Assembly: GCA_024235935.1 (NCBI GenBank)
Contig: JACKLL010000002.1
Coordinates: 186,001 to 250,000, forward strand
From: Rhodoferax sp.
GTDB taxonomy: Bacteria; Pseudomonadota; Gammaproteobacteria; Burkholderiales; Burkholderiaceae_C
Length of the DNA: 64,000 nucleotides
Direction: 5' to 3'
Position 1 is the first letter of the stretch; the number at the start of each line of letters is the position of its first letter. The position numbers and the translations under genes were made by a program. Under the pieces are notes generated by a model. That model ran no database searches. It was not told the origin of the DNA and saw nothing but the letters and a program-made list of their open reading frames with translations. Positions 40,851-50,242 of the stretch are shown here, piece after piece.

Positions 40851-42836
40851 CTACAGACCGCGCGCCATCGCCCTGGCCTCGTAGATCGCATGCACGGCGA
40901 GCCGGGCCGCGGTTGCGTCACCCACCACATGGAGTTCAGCCACCGATTGCCGCAACGCGTCTGCCAGTTCGGTCTGCGCCATATTGGTCGTGGCCAGCAC
41001 CAGCGCATCGGCATCCAGACGCTGTTCGCTCCCATCCAGCAGCGAGCGGACGTTGGCACCGTCGCCATGCCATTGCGTCACGACCGACTCGGTGATCCAG
41101 CGGGCGCCCAGCTGCGACAAGCGCGCGCGCAACTGTCCGTCGCCGGCCGTGCGCTGTATCCAGTAGCCGACCATCGGCCAGCCGCTGACGATGGTGACCT
41201 GGTGGCCTTGCTCGGCCAGGTGCCAGGCAGTGCCGCCGCCGCGCCAGTCGCCGGTGTCGTCGACCAGCACGATGCGCTTGCCCGGCTTTGCCAGCCGGCC
41301 CATCACGTCTTCGACGGACCAGACGTTGGCTTTGTCGACACCGGGCAACACGGCCTGCTGCGGCAGCTGGCGCTGGAAGCCGGTTCCGCAGGGCAGCGCG
41401 CCGGTGGCGACGACGACGGCGTCGGCGGCAAATGCGGGCACATCTTCCGCATCGATGGGTGTGTTCAGCCGCAGGTCCACGCCGAGCCGGGCCAGTTCGC
41501 GTTCGTACCAATCGAGCAGTTCCAGGATCTGGCTGCGCCGGGGCTGCTGGCCGGCCAGCCGGAACGCGCCACCGATTCGGGGTCCGGCCTCAGCCAGGGT
41601 CACGCGGTGGCCACGCTCCGCCGCGACCCGGGCCGCCTCCAGCCCGGCCGGGCCCGCGCCGACGACGAGCACATGGCGGGGATTCGCAGCCGGCGTGAAC
41701 CGGTCGCCGCCCCACGCGAACTCGCGACCGGCCGACGGGTTGACCAGGCAGGAGATCCAGTAGTCGCGCGAGCGCCGGCCCCAGCACATCTGGTTGCACG
41801 AGATGCAGCCGCGCACCCGGTCCGCCTGGCCGGCGCGCGCCTTGTTCGCCAGATGCGGATCGGCGATCTGGCCGCGCACGATGCTGACCATGTCGGCCTG
41901 GCCGGATGCGACCACGTAGTCGGCGTTCTCCGGCGTGCGGATGTGGCTTTCGGCCATCACCCTGGCGTGCGTGACGACCTTCTTCAAGGCCTCGGCCAGC
42001 GGTGCGCCGAGCTTGTCGCCGAACTGGAAGGTCGGCATCAGTTCGGCGAAGTTGAAATATCCGCCGGTGCCGCAGCTGATGTAGTCGATCAGTTGGCGGC
42101 GGTCGAGCCACTGCGCGACTTCGCACAGCGCATCGATCTTCAAGGCGACCTCGACGCCGCTGTCGACGCTGGCATTGAGCCCGATGATGAAATCATTGCC
42201 GACCTTGGCGCGGGTGCGTTCGATGATCTCGCGCGTGAATCGCATCCGGTTGTCGAGCGCGCCGCCCCAGCGGTCATTGCGCCGGTTGGACCACGGCAGC
42301 CAGAACTGTTCGATCAGGCCGTTGTAGGCGCCGAACAGTTCGACACCGTCAAAGCCGGACTGCTGCGCCCGCAGCGCAGCCGCGACAAAGCTGTCGATGA
42401 TCTCCTCGATCTCCGACTCCCGCATCGCGTGGCTGCCGTCGGCATCGTGGTACGAGGGCAGGCCGCTGGGCGACCAGTGCGCCGAGTAGGAGTTGTCGAA
42501 GTCGCCGTGTTGTCCCACGTGGTAGAGCTGCTGCAGCATCACCGTACCCTCGGCGTGGCAGGCGTCGGTGATGCGCCGCAGTGGCTCGATGATGGCATCG
42601 CTGGCGTGCCGCATGTTGCCGCGCGTCAGCACTGCCGTGGCATGTACCGGCACCGGTTCGACGACGATCATCGCGGCGCCACCCCGGGCGCGTTCCAGGT
42701 AGTAGCCCAGGTGCCGCTCGCCAGGGATGCCTTGCTCGGCCATGTTGGCGGTGTGTGCGCCGAACACGATGCGGTTGCGCAGGCGCTGGTGGCGCAGCTG
42801 CAGCGGGGTGAAGAGGTGCGGGAAGGCTTGCGGCAT
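40851..42836 (-). CDS. TMADH/2,4-dienoyl-CoA reductase-type FMN-[4Fe-4S]-FAD oxidoreductase
   Basis: A 661-residue protein: Old Yellow Enzyme-like TIM barrel (~1-350; HLFTPLQLRHQRLRNRIVFGAHTANMAEQG), a [4Fe-4S] motif with all four cysteines in CISCNQMC...SCLVNP, and an FAD/NAD domain (HVLVVGAGPAGLEAARVAAERGH). This architecture is shared by trimethylamine dehydrogenase, dimethylglycine demethylase DgcA, N-methylproline demethylases and dienoyl-CoA reductase. Next to an MttB-family gene and a second paralogue, an N-demethylase role is more likely than fatty-acid reduction. Start ATG 42836. The gene is intact, unlike the neighbour upstream. Confidence 0.9.
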   Translation of the reverse strand: MPQAFPHLFTPLQLRHQRLRNRIVFGAHTANMAEQGIPGERHLGYYLERARGGAAMIVVEPVPVHATAVLTRGNMRHASDAIIEPLRRITDACHAEGTVMLQQLYHVGQHGDFDNSYSAHWSPSGLPSYHDADGSHAMRESEIEEIIDSFVAAALRAQQSGFDGVELFGAYNGLIEQFWLPWSNRRNDRWGGALDNRMRFTREIIERTRAKVGNDFIIGLNASVDSGVEVALKIDALCEVAQWLDRRQLIDYISCGTGGYFNFAELMPTFQFGDKLGAPLAEALKKVVTHARVMAESHIRTPENADYVVASGQADMVSIVRGQIADPHLANKARAGQADRVRGCISCNQMCWGRRSRDYWISCLVNPSAGREFAWGGDRFTPAANPRHVLVVGAGPAGLEAARVAAERGHRVTLAEAGPRIGGAFRLAGQQPRRSQILELLDWYERELARLGVDLRLNTPIDAEDVPAFAADAVVVATGALPCGTGFQRQLPQQAVLPGVDKANVWSVEDVMGRLAKPGKRIVLVDDTGDWRGGGTAWHLAEQGHQVTIVSGWPMVGYWIQRTAGDGQLRARLSQLGARWITESVVTQWHGDGANVRSLLDGSEQRLDADALVLATTNMAQTELADALRQSVAELHVVGDATAARLAVHAIYEARAMARGL

Positions 42837-42917
42837 GCGGTGATAGGCGGTGGGCGGCGAGGCTGCAGGCTGGGCGGGGCAAAAGTCGCCGCAGCCGGCC
42901 TGCCGGTCGTGCTGGCT

Positions 42918-44960
42918 TCAGAGGTCCTTCACCAGCCGCAGCGCGTCATAGATGGCGGCATGGGTATTGCGCGCCGACACCGCATCGCCGATGCGAAAGA
43001 GTTGGAATTCGCCCGAGCCCGCCACGGGCGCGGCCTGTGGCTGGCCATCGATCAAGGCCGGGTAGTCGACCATACCCCGATTGCTGGACTTTGGCTTGAG
43101 CTCGAAATACAGCTCGTCGAGCGGCCGCGTGCCGTGGTTGACGACCACCTGGTCGACAAGCCGCTCCTTGCGCACGCCGCCGTAGTCGCTGCCCACGATG
43201 GCCCGCAGACCGCCGGCGCCATCGCGCTGCACGGATTCGAGCCGGAAGGTCACGGTGAAGGTCACGTCGTGTTTCTGCAGGCTGCGCATGTAGGGCACCA
43301 GATTCATCGCCATGACCTCAGGCGCGAAGCTGCGGTCCGGCGTCATGATCTCGACCGTGGCACCGGACTGGGCGATGAGCTCGGCCGCCTGCAGCGCCGG
43401 ATGGTCGCCGGCGTCGTCGAAGACCAGCACCTTGCGGCCCGGCTTCACATCGCCGCTGAGGATGTCCCAGCTCGATACGACGAGGTCATTGCCCTGGGCG
43501 AGCACCTCGGTGTGCGGCAAACCGCCGGTGGCGACGATGACCACGTCAGGCTTCCGGCCAGCACCGTGTCGGCATCGGCCAGTGTATTGAAGCGCATCTG
43601 GACGCCATGTTCCTCGCAGCGCGCCAGCCGCCAGTCGATGATGCTGATCATCTCGCGCCGGCGCGGACTCTGGCTGGTCAAGCGGATCTGGCCACCCGCC
43701 TTGGGCGCCGCTTCGAGCACCACGACCGTATGGCCGCGTTCGGCGGCCACCCGGGCCGCTTCGAGACCGGCCGGCCCGGCGCCGACCACGACGAGTTTGC
43801 GTTTGACGGCGGCCGCTTCGATGACATGCGGCATCGTCAGCTCGCGGCCGGTCGCCGGGTTGTGGATGCAGTAGGCCTCGCCGCCGGCGTAGATGCGGTC
43901 CAGACAGAAATTGGCGCCGACGCAGGGGCGGATCATGTCTTCCTGGCCGGCCATGATCTTGCGCACGATGTGCGGGTCGGTCAGGTGGGCGCGCGTCATG
44001 CCGACCATGTCGAGCTTGCCGGAGGCGATCGCATGGCGCGCCGTGGTCACATCCTGGATCTTGGCGGCGTGGAAGGTCGGGAAGCCGGTGGCGGCACGGA
44101 TCTCGCCGGCGAAGTCCAGGTGCGGATTGGCGCGCATGCCCTGCACCGGGATCAGGTCGGTCAAGCCGGCGTCGGTGTCGATATGGCCGCGCACGATGTT
44201 CAGATAGTCGACCAGGCCGCTGTCCTTGAGCATCTGCGAGATCGTGATGCCGTCCTGGGCGGAGAAGCCGTTCGCCAGCGTGTCGTCGGCGGAATACCGC
44301 AGGCCGATGATCGGCTTTTCGCCGACACGTTTGCGCACCGCACGCAGCACGTCGAACGCGAAGCGCACCCGGTTCTCCAGGCTGCCGCCGTAGGGCGCGT
44401 CCAGCGTGTTGGTCAGTGGCGACCAGAACTGCTCCATCAGATGGCCGTAGGCCTCGAACTCGACGCCGTCGACACCGGCCGCCACCATGCGTTCGGTGGC
44501 ATCGACGTAGTCCTGGATGATGCGGCTGATGTCCCAGTCCTCCATCTTCTTCGGAAGGCGCGGTGCGCGGCCTGCGCTCGTGCGAGGGCGCAACTACCGG
44601 CAGCCAGTCGGCCTTGGACCAGGTGGTGCGCCGGCCCAGGTGGGTCAGCTGGATCATCACCGCGCAGCCGTGTTCGTGGATGGCATCGGTCATGTCGCGC
44701 ATCCACGGCACCACCTCGTCCTTGTAGGCCAGGATGTTGTTGAACACCGGCGGGCTGTCGCGCGAGACGGCGGCCGAGCCGGCCGTCATCGTCATCGCGA
44801 CGCCGCCCTTGGCGCGCTCGACCTGGTAGGCGCGGTAGCGCTCCTTGGGCATGCCGTCCTCGGGATAGGCCGGCTCGTGCGCGGTGACGATGATGCGGTT
44901 CTTCAGCCGCAGGTGGCGCAGCTGGAACGGCTGCAGCAGGGGGTCGTTGCTGGGGTCCAT
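42918..44960 (-). pseudogene. Second TMADH/DgcA-like flavoprotein, frameshifted as read
   Basis: Reconstructed across frames this is a ~680-residue paralogue of the preceding enzyme: MDPSNDPLLQPFQLRHLRLKNRI, LTHLGRRTTWSKADWLPVVAPS, then a different frame from MEDWDISRIIQDYVDATERM to CEEHGVQMRFNTLADADTVLAG, then the first frame again from KPDVVIVATGGLPHTEV to the end. Single-base losses explain it at about 44,572, 44,554 and 43,556, a net change of three. The Fe-S region reads CVGANFC...C, so one of the four usual cysteines is absent. No stop codons interrupt the rebuilt frame, so sequencing error and recent decay are both possible. It lies 10 bp downstream of mttB. Confidence 0.85.
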
Positions 44961-44970
44961 GCTGTCTCTT

Positions 44971-46497
44971 TCAGTACCACTGGTCGGTCATCGAAGCCTT
45001 CTTGCGCGCCACGTAGTCGCGCAGCGCCTCATCCACGGCCTCGTCGATCGGCGGCGCCTGGTATTCGGCCAGCGAGGCCTTCCAGCGTGTATTGGCACGG
45101 GTGGCGCTGTCGCGCGAGCCGTCTTCGCTCCAGGTCTCGAACGGCCGGTCGTCGGAGATGGTCGAGTCGAAGAACGCCGTGGTGTAGTTGGCCATGGTGT
45201 GGGCACAGCCCAGGAAGTGGCTGCCGGGGCCGACCTCCTTGAAGGCATCGATCGCCAGCGTGTTGTCGTCCACGGTCACACCGGCCATGTAGCTGTGCAA
45301 GGCGCCGCAGAAGTCGGCGTCCATCATGAACTTCGTAGCTCATGGCCAGCAGGCCGTCGAGGAAACCGCCGCATGCAGGATGAAGTTGGCACCGCAATGC
45401 ACGGCCGACAGCATCGACATCACGGATTCCTGCATCGCCTGGCCATCCGGCAGCTTGGACGTGGTGAACGAGCCGGCGCAGCGCAGCGGCAGGCCCAGCC
45501 GGCGTGCGAGCTGTCCGATCACCATCGAGCCGATGGCCGGCTCAGGCGTGCCGAAGGTCGGCGAGCCTGAACGCAGCGACATGCTGGACAGGAAGTTGCC
45601 GAAGATCACCGGCGCGCCGGGGCGCTCGAGTTGTGTGATCGCGCAGCCGACCATGGTCTCGGCCAGCGACTGCGCAATCGCACCGGCATTGGTGACCGGG
45701 CCCATCGCACCGCCCAGGATGAAGGGCACGATGACGGCCGCCTGGTTGGCGCGGGCATAGGCCCGTGCGGCGGTGGTCATGGTGCCGTCCCACAAGAGTG
45801 GCGAGTTGACGTTGACATTGCCCAGTACGACGCAGTTCTGGTCGACGAAGTCGGCGCCGAACAGCAGGCGGCTCATCTCGACCGAGTCTTCGGCGCGCTG
45901 TCCGACGTGATCGAGCCCATGTAGGCCTTTGTCGGAGTAGCGCATGTGGGCATACACCATGTCCAGGTGCCGCTTGTTCACCGGCACGTCGGTCGGCTCG
46001 CAGACCGTGCCGCCGGAATGGTGCAGCCAGGACAGTTGTAGGCCAGCTGATGAAATTCTGGAAATCCTCCAGTGTGCCGTAGCGCCGGCCCTTGTCCAGG
46101 TCCATGACGAAGGGCGAGCCATAGGCCGGCGCAAACACCACGTTGTTGCCGCCGATCTGTACCGACCGCGCCGGGTTGCGCGTGCTGGGTGAATTCCTTC
46201 GGCGCTGTCTTGAGAATCTCGCGCAAGTGGCCGGGCTCGAAGCGCACCCGTATCCGTCGACCTTGGCGCCTTGCGGAACAGCGCCAGGCAGGCATCGTCG
46301 TCGCGGATGTCGATGCCGACCTCGGCCAGGATGCGGTCCGCCGCAGCCTCGATCTTCTGCAGGTTCTCCTCGCCCATGATGTCGTAGGTCGGGATGTTGC
46401 GCCGGATGTAGGCTGGCGCGGCTGGTTTGGCATTCGGTTCGCGCCGCTCGCGGCCGCCGCGGCGATGTCGCCTGGTATCAGTGTCGCTCATGTTCAT
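44971..46497 (-). pseudogene. MttB-family (trimethylamine methyltransferase-like) gene with many small indels
   Basis: The rebuilt ~505-residue protein is a non-pyrrolysine MttB homologue: RRNIPTYDIMGEENLQKIEAAADRILAEVGIDIRDDDACLALF, RFEPGHLREILKTAPKEFTQHA, FAPAYGSPFVMDLDKGRRYGTLEDFQNF, WLHHSGGTVCEPTDVPVNKRHLDMVYAH, RLLFGADFVDQNCVVLGNVNVNSPLLWDGTM, and CAHTMANYTTAFFDSTISDDRPFE near the end. At least nine 1-2-nt indels are needed (about 46,267; 46,254; 46,179; 46,049; 46,031; 45,929; 45,902; 45,367; 45,333), nearly all losses. No TAG codon marks a pyrrolysine site. Homologues demethylate glycine betaine, carnitine or proline betaine onto a corrinoid protein. Start ATG 46497 or 46491. Confidence 0.82.
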
Positions 46498-46600
46498 GTG
46501 CTTGGTGAACGGCTGGAAATCTGCCGCGTGTCGCAATATTAGGGAGATTCGATCGGTTTGTGATGCGCACGCGTTTTCATCTTTGCCATAACATTGGCTC

Positions 46601-47515
46601 ATGTCCAGGAGATTCCAGCAACCCGCCATGGCGAACCTGATCGCGTTCGAGGCGGCGGCTCGTACCGGCAGCTTCACGCGCGCCGCCGAGGAACTGTCGA
46701 TCAGCCAGCCGGCGATCAGCCACGCGATGCGCGAACTCGAGCGCGAACTGGGCGTGACGCTGTTCCAGCGCCGCCACAAGGGCGTCGAGACCACCGACGC
46801 CGGACGCCACTTGTACGAGCAGGTCAGCCTGGGCCTGACGCTGATCGACCAGGCACTGGGGGAGGTGCGCGCAATGACAGCGGGTCCCCAGGTGACACTG
46901 GCTGTGTCCACCGCCACTGCGACATGGTGGTTACTGCCTCGAATCGCCCGCTTCAAGCAACAGCACCCGGACATCGAGCTGCGCTGCATCACCACCGATA
47001 CCGACCTGGACCTGGGGCGCGAACGGGTCGACCTGGCCATCACGCTGGGCACCGGCGAGTTTCCGCAGCACCAGCGCTGGCACTTTGTCGACGAAGAGAT
47101 TTTTCCGGTCTGCAGTCCGGCGTATCTGCAGGCGCATGGACCGATCGCCGACGTCCAGGCGCTGACCCGGGCCAGTCTGCTGCACCTGGAGGAGCGTTAT
47201 CGCCCGCGGCTGGGGTGGTTGGGCTGGCTGGCGCGGTTCGGCGTGTCGCTGGGGCGCAATACGCGGCTGTTCCGCTTCAATGACTATTCGGTGGTACTGC
47301 AGGCCGCCATCGAAGGCCAGGGTGTCGCCATGGGTTGGCGCCACCTGGTGGACCCGCTGATCGCACAAGGCCTGCTGGTGCGACCGGTGCCGCAGAGCGT
47401 GACGACCGACCAGCCGATCTACCTTGTTGCCTCGCGCCACACCAAGCTGCGACCGGAGGCGGTGTCGCTGCGCGACTGGCTGATCGCCGAGGCCAGGATG
47501 GTGGCGCTGCCTTGA
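46601..47515 (+). CDS. GcvA-type LysR regulator
   Basis: A 304-residue LysR protein of normal length: FEAAARTGSFTRAAEELSISQPAISHAMRELERELGVTLFQRRHKGVETTDAG (~15-67), and a GcvA-like effector domain (DLGRERVDLAITLGTGEFP, NDYSVVLQAAIEGQGVAMGWRHLVDPLIAQGLLVR). It is divergent from the mttB-flavoprotein-OCD group across ~100 bp, the classic position for a regulator of that group. The gap contains GTTCA-N9-TGAAC overlapping the mttB start region, a weak candidate site. ATG 46601 gives a short leader before the HTH. Confidence 0.92.
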   Translation: MSRRFQQPAMANLIAFEAAARTGSFTRAAEELSISQPAISHAMRELERELGVTLFQRRHKGVETTDAGRHLYEQVSLGLTLIDQALGEVRAMTAGPQVTLAVSTATATWWLLPRIARFKQQHPDIELRCITTDTDLDLGRERVDLAITLGTGEFPQHQRWHFVDEEIFPVCSPAYLQAHGPIADVQALTRASLLHLEERYRPRLGWLGWLARFGVSLGRNTRLFRFNDYSVVLQAAIEGQGVAMGWRHLVDPLIAQGLLVRPVPQSVTTDQPIYLVASRHTKLRPEAVSLRDWLIAEARMVALP

Positions 47516-47552
47516 CGGTGCGCCATTGGCAGCGCAGGACGCAAAAAGCCCG

Positions 47553-47999
47553 TCAATCCGGAATCTGCGGCTCCACCAGCGTGGCCAGCTGGGCCAGCGA
47601 CTCCTGCCAGCCGAGGTAACACATTTCCAGCGGAATCGGCTCCGGTATGCCGGCCTGCGTGATGCGCAGCTCGGTGCCGCACAACACCGGTTCGAGCGCG
47701 ACCGTGACCTGCAACACGCCCGGCAGGTTCGGGTCGTCGAATTCGTCGGTATACCGGAGCAGCTTGTGGGGAACCAGTTCGAGATACTCGCCGTGGAAGG
47801 CATGGCCGTTGCCGCTCGAGAAGTTGTGAAACGCCATCCGGAACGTGCCGCCGACCTGCGCGTCCATGTGGTCCACCTTGCAGGTGAAGCCGTAGGGCGG
47901 GATCCATTTGGCCATGGCGTCAGGCTCGAGGAAGGCGCGATAGACCTTCTGCGGCGTGGCACGCAGCACGCGGTGCAGTTGTACGGTTCGGTTCGACAT
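47553..47999 (-). CDS. SRPBCC (AHSA1/START-like) protein A
   Basis: A 148-residue helix-grip protein of the AHSA1 group: VQLHRVLRATPQKVYRAFLEPDAMAKWIPPYGFTCKVDHMDAQVGGTFRMAF, then FHGEYLELVPHKLLRYTDEFDDP, TVALEPVLCGTELRITQAGIP and LGWQESLAQLATLVEPQIP. These proteins bind hydrophobic ligands or act as co-chaperone-like factors; no catalytic residues are recognisable. It converges on the LysR gene and is divergent from the helical/winged-helix regulator gene at 48262. A second SRPBCC protein follows that gene, so the set looks like one module. Confidence 0.88.
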   Translation of the reverse strand: MSNRTVQLHRVLRATPQKVYRAFLEPDAMAKWIPPYGFTCKVDHMDAQVGGTFRMAFHNFSSGNGHAFHGEYLELVPHKLLRYTDEFDDPNLPGVLQVTVALEPVLCGTELRITQAGIPEPIPLEMCYLGWQESLAQLATLVEPQIPD

Positions 48000-48261
48000 G
48001 TTGGTGATCCTTGCAGGTGTGTGGGTGACGAAACGGGCGAGCCGCCCACCGGCGCGGTCGGGCCTCACTGCCGCGACGCTTGATGCTGCCTGCTTTCGAC
48101 AAGGTCGACAACGGCCATGGCGACGACCTGCGGCAGCGGCGTCCCCCGGCGGCACGGGTCGAAAACATGCTTGTTCAGCCGTTGCGCACGGTCTGGTGCA
48201 AGATCCGCATGTTTGCGTGCCCCTGCCGGCACGCGAATGCGCAAGCTGAAAGGACCTGCCC

Positions 48262-49506
48262 ATCGACTCCCTGATTGCCGCTGCCGCCCGAGCCCTCGCA
48301 TCCGGAGACGCCCTGGGTGCCCTCGACCGGGTCGCCTTGCGCGAAGACCCTCCGGCGTTGGCCATGCGGGGCATCGCCATGGCCCAGCTGGGCGAACACG
48401 CGCGTGCCCGCGCACTGTTGCAGCGGGCTGCGCGCAGCTTTGGCCGCCACGAGGCACTGGCACGCGCCCGCTGTGTCGTGGCCGAGGCCGAAGTGGCGCT
48501 GGCGATGCGGGACATCCAGTCTTCGCCCCGGCCGCTGCTGGCCACGGCCCAGACCCTGGCGGCCCACTGCGACCACGCCAATGCGCTGCAGGCGCAGCTG
48601 ATTGCGGTGCGCCGGCAGTTGCTGCTGGGCCGGCTGGATGCGGCCGCGCAGCAGCTGCATCAGGTCGATCTCACAGGCATGCCGCCGGTGCCGGTGGCCG
48701 TGGCCGAACTCGCTGCAGCCGAACTGGCGCTGCGGTCCTTGCGTATCGGCGCCGCGCAGGCGGCGCTGGCACGTGCGCAGACCGCGGCCCGGCGCGCGGG
48801 TGTGCCGGCCTTGCTGGCGGAGGTACAGGACATGCACGCCATACTCGACCGGCCGGCGGCCAGACGCGTCAACGCCGGCGGCGATGTGCCGCTGCGGCTG
48901 CGCGAAGTGGCCGACTTGCTGGCGTCTGGCGCACTGGTGGTCGACGCCTGTCGTCGCGCACTGAGCGCGGCGCCGCACGAAGGCGCGGCGCAAGCCACCG
49001 CGCAACGTTCGCTAGCGCGCCGACCCGTGTTGTTCGCGCTGGCGCGTGTGCTGGCCGAGGCCTGGCCGGGTGAAGTGGACCGCGAAAGCCTGATCGCGCA
49101 GGTATTCCGGACCCGCCATCCCGACGATACGCACCGGGCCCGTCTGCGGGTGGAGATCGGTCGCCTGCGTGCGCTGGTCAGGACGCTGGCGCGTGTCGAG
49201 GCCACGCCGCGCGGTTTCGTGCTCTCGGCGCTGGGCGATCGGGAGGTGGTCCTGCTGGTGCCACCGATCGATGGTGCACAGGCCTCCTTGCTGGCGCTGC
49301 TGTCCGACGGTGCGCCCTGGTCGACCTCGGCGCTGGCGTTGGCCTTGGGGGACAGCCAGCGCACGGTGCAGCGCGCGCTGGTCGAACTCGAAGCCCGGGG
49401 GCGGGTGCGCGCTGTCGGTCAGGCGCGCGGGCGCCGCTGGTTGTCGCCGCCGCTGGCCGGTTTCACGACAATCTTGTTACTCCCTGCTGCGCTGCCGTTC
49501 GCCTAA
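48262..49506 (+). CDS. Helical-repeat/winged-helix regulator, no canonical start codon
   Basis: A ~414-residue protein: an alpha-helical, TPR-like N-terminal two-thirds (LIAAAARALASGDALGALDRVALREDPPALAMRGIAMAQLGEHARARALLQRAARSFG, then further A/L/R-rich helices) and a DNA-binding C-terminus with RESLIAQVFRTRHPDDTHRARLRVEIGRLRALV and WSTSALALALGDSQRTVQRALVELEARGRVRAVG. I recall uncharacterised regulators of this type starting with Met-Asp. Here that codon is ATC (48262), 7 nt after AAAGGA, with an in-frame stop at 48247; only CTG 48256 or TTG 48337 are other options. The start is therefore uncertain. It precedes the beta-propeller gene by 46 bp. Confidence 0.72.
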   Translation: MDSLIAAAARALASGDALGALDRVALREDPPALAMRGIAMAQLGEHARARALLQRAARSFGRHEALARARCVVAEAEVALAMRDIQSSPRPLLATAQTLAAHCDHANALQAQLIAVRRQLLLGRLDAAAQQLHQVDLTGMPPVPVAVAELAAAELALRSLRIGAAQAALARAQTAARRAGVPALLAEVQDMHAILDRPAARRVNAGGDVPLRLREVADLLASGALVVDACRRALSAAPHEGAAQATAQRSLARRPVLFALARVLAEAWPGEVDRESLIAQVFRTRHPDDTHRARLRVEIGRLRALVRTLARVEATPRGFVLSALGDREVVLLVPPIDGAQASLLALLSDGAPWSTSALALALGDSQRTVQRALVELEARGRVRAVGQARGRRWLSPPLAGFTTILLLPAALPFA

Positions 49507-49517
49507 AGTTCCCTCAC

Positions 49518-49539
49518 GGCGCCGATCCCTGGCGCCTTT
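49518..49539 (+). terminator. Weak hairpin between regulator and beta-propeller gene
   Basis: GGCGCC - 7 nt - GGCGCC followed by TTT. The stem is short and the T-run minimal, so it may only modulate read-through or RNA stability. Confidence 0.25.
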
Positions 49540-49552
49540 GCAGGAGTCAACG

Positions 49553-50224
49553 ATGAACAGCAGCGATGCAGCGGCAGACCCGCCACAGGCGTCGGTCCGG
49601 GTGGCCCAGGTGGTGCGCGAATACGGTCCGTTCCCCGGTGCGACCACGGTACACGGTGTCACCAATGATGGCCGCCAGGTATGGGCAGCCACCGGTACCC
49701 GCTTGCTGGCCTTCGACCCGGCCGGCGGCGAGCCGACCCAGAGCCTGGCCTGCGCCTGTGACGCTGGCACCGCCTTCGATGGCAAGCATTTCTACCAGAT
49801 CACCGAGTCGCGCATCGACAAGATCGACCCGGCCAGCGGCGCTGTGTTGCGCTCCATTCCGGCACCCGGCAATGGCGGCGACTCGGGCCTGACCTGGGCC
49901 GAGGGCAGCCTGTGGGTCGGGCAGTACCGGGACCGCAAGATTCACCAGATCGATCCGGAAACCGGCAAGGTCATCCGTTCGATCGCATCCAACCGTTTCG
50001 TCACCGGCGTGACCTGGGTCGAAGGGGAGTTGTGGCATGGCACCTGGGAAGGCGACGACAGCGATATCCGCCGCATCGACCCCATCAGTGGTGCGGTGCT
50101 GGATCGGCTGGAGATGCCGGTCGGCACCGGTGTCAGCGGTCTCGAGTCGGATGGCGCCGGTCTCTTCTATGCCGGTGGTGGTGGCAGCGGCAAGGTCCGC
50201 GCCGTGCGTCGGCCCCGTCGTTGA
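49553..50224 (+). CDS. Vgb/glutamine-cyclotransferase-like beta-propeller protein
   Basis: A 223-residue cytoplasmic protein (no signal peptide) made of five or so ~40-residue beta-propeller blades, each with a W-(A/V)-x-(T/G) strand and a DP-x-(S/T)-G turn: VWAATGTRLLAFDPAGG, RIDKIDPASGAVLRSI, LWVGQYRDRKIHQIDPETGKVIRSI, LWHGTWEGDDSDIRRIDPISGAVLDRL. It resembles streptogramin-lyase (Vgb) and glutaminyl cyclase propellers but too short to assign a reaction. CAGGAG is 6 nt before the ATG. It lies between the regulator and the second SRPBCC gene (18 bp) on one probable transcript. Confidence 0.8.
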   Translation: MNSSDAAADPPQASVRVAQVVREYGPFPGATTVHGVTNDGRQVWAATGTRLLAFDPAGGEPTQSLACACDAGTAFDGKHFYQITESRIDKIDPASGAVLRSIPAPGNGGDSGLTWAEGSLWVGQYRDRKIHQIDPETGKVIRSIASNRFVTGVTWVEGELWHGTWEGDDSDIRRIDPISGAVLDRLEMPVGTGVSGLESDGAGLFYAGGGGSGKVRAVRRPRR

Positions 50225-50242
50225 GCCCAGGAGGAACGCATC

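Noticed and set aside
40851..42836. Assignment of the intact TMADH-like enzyme as 2,4-dienoyl-CoA reductase (FadH).
   Set aside because: Architecture is shared, but no fatty-acid genes are near and the context of a paralogue plus MttB favours an amine demethylase; kept as a family-level call.
40506..43874. 1122-codon plus-strand frame opposite the flavoprotein genes.
   Set aside because: No protein family features; mirrors codon structure of the minus-strand TMADH-like gene.
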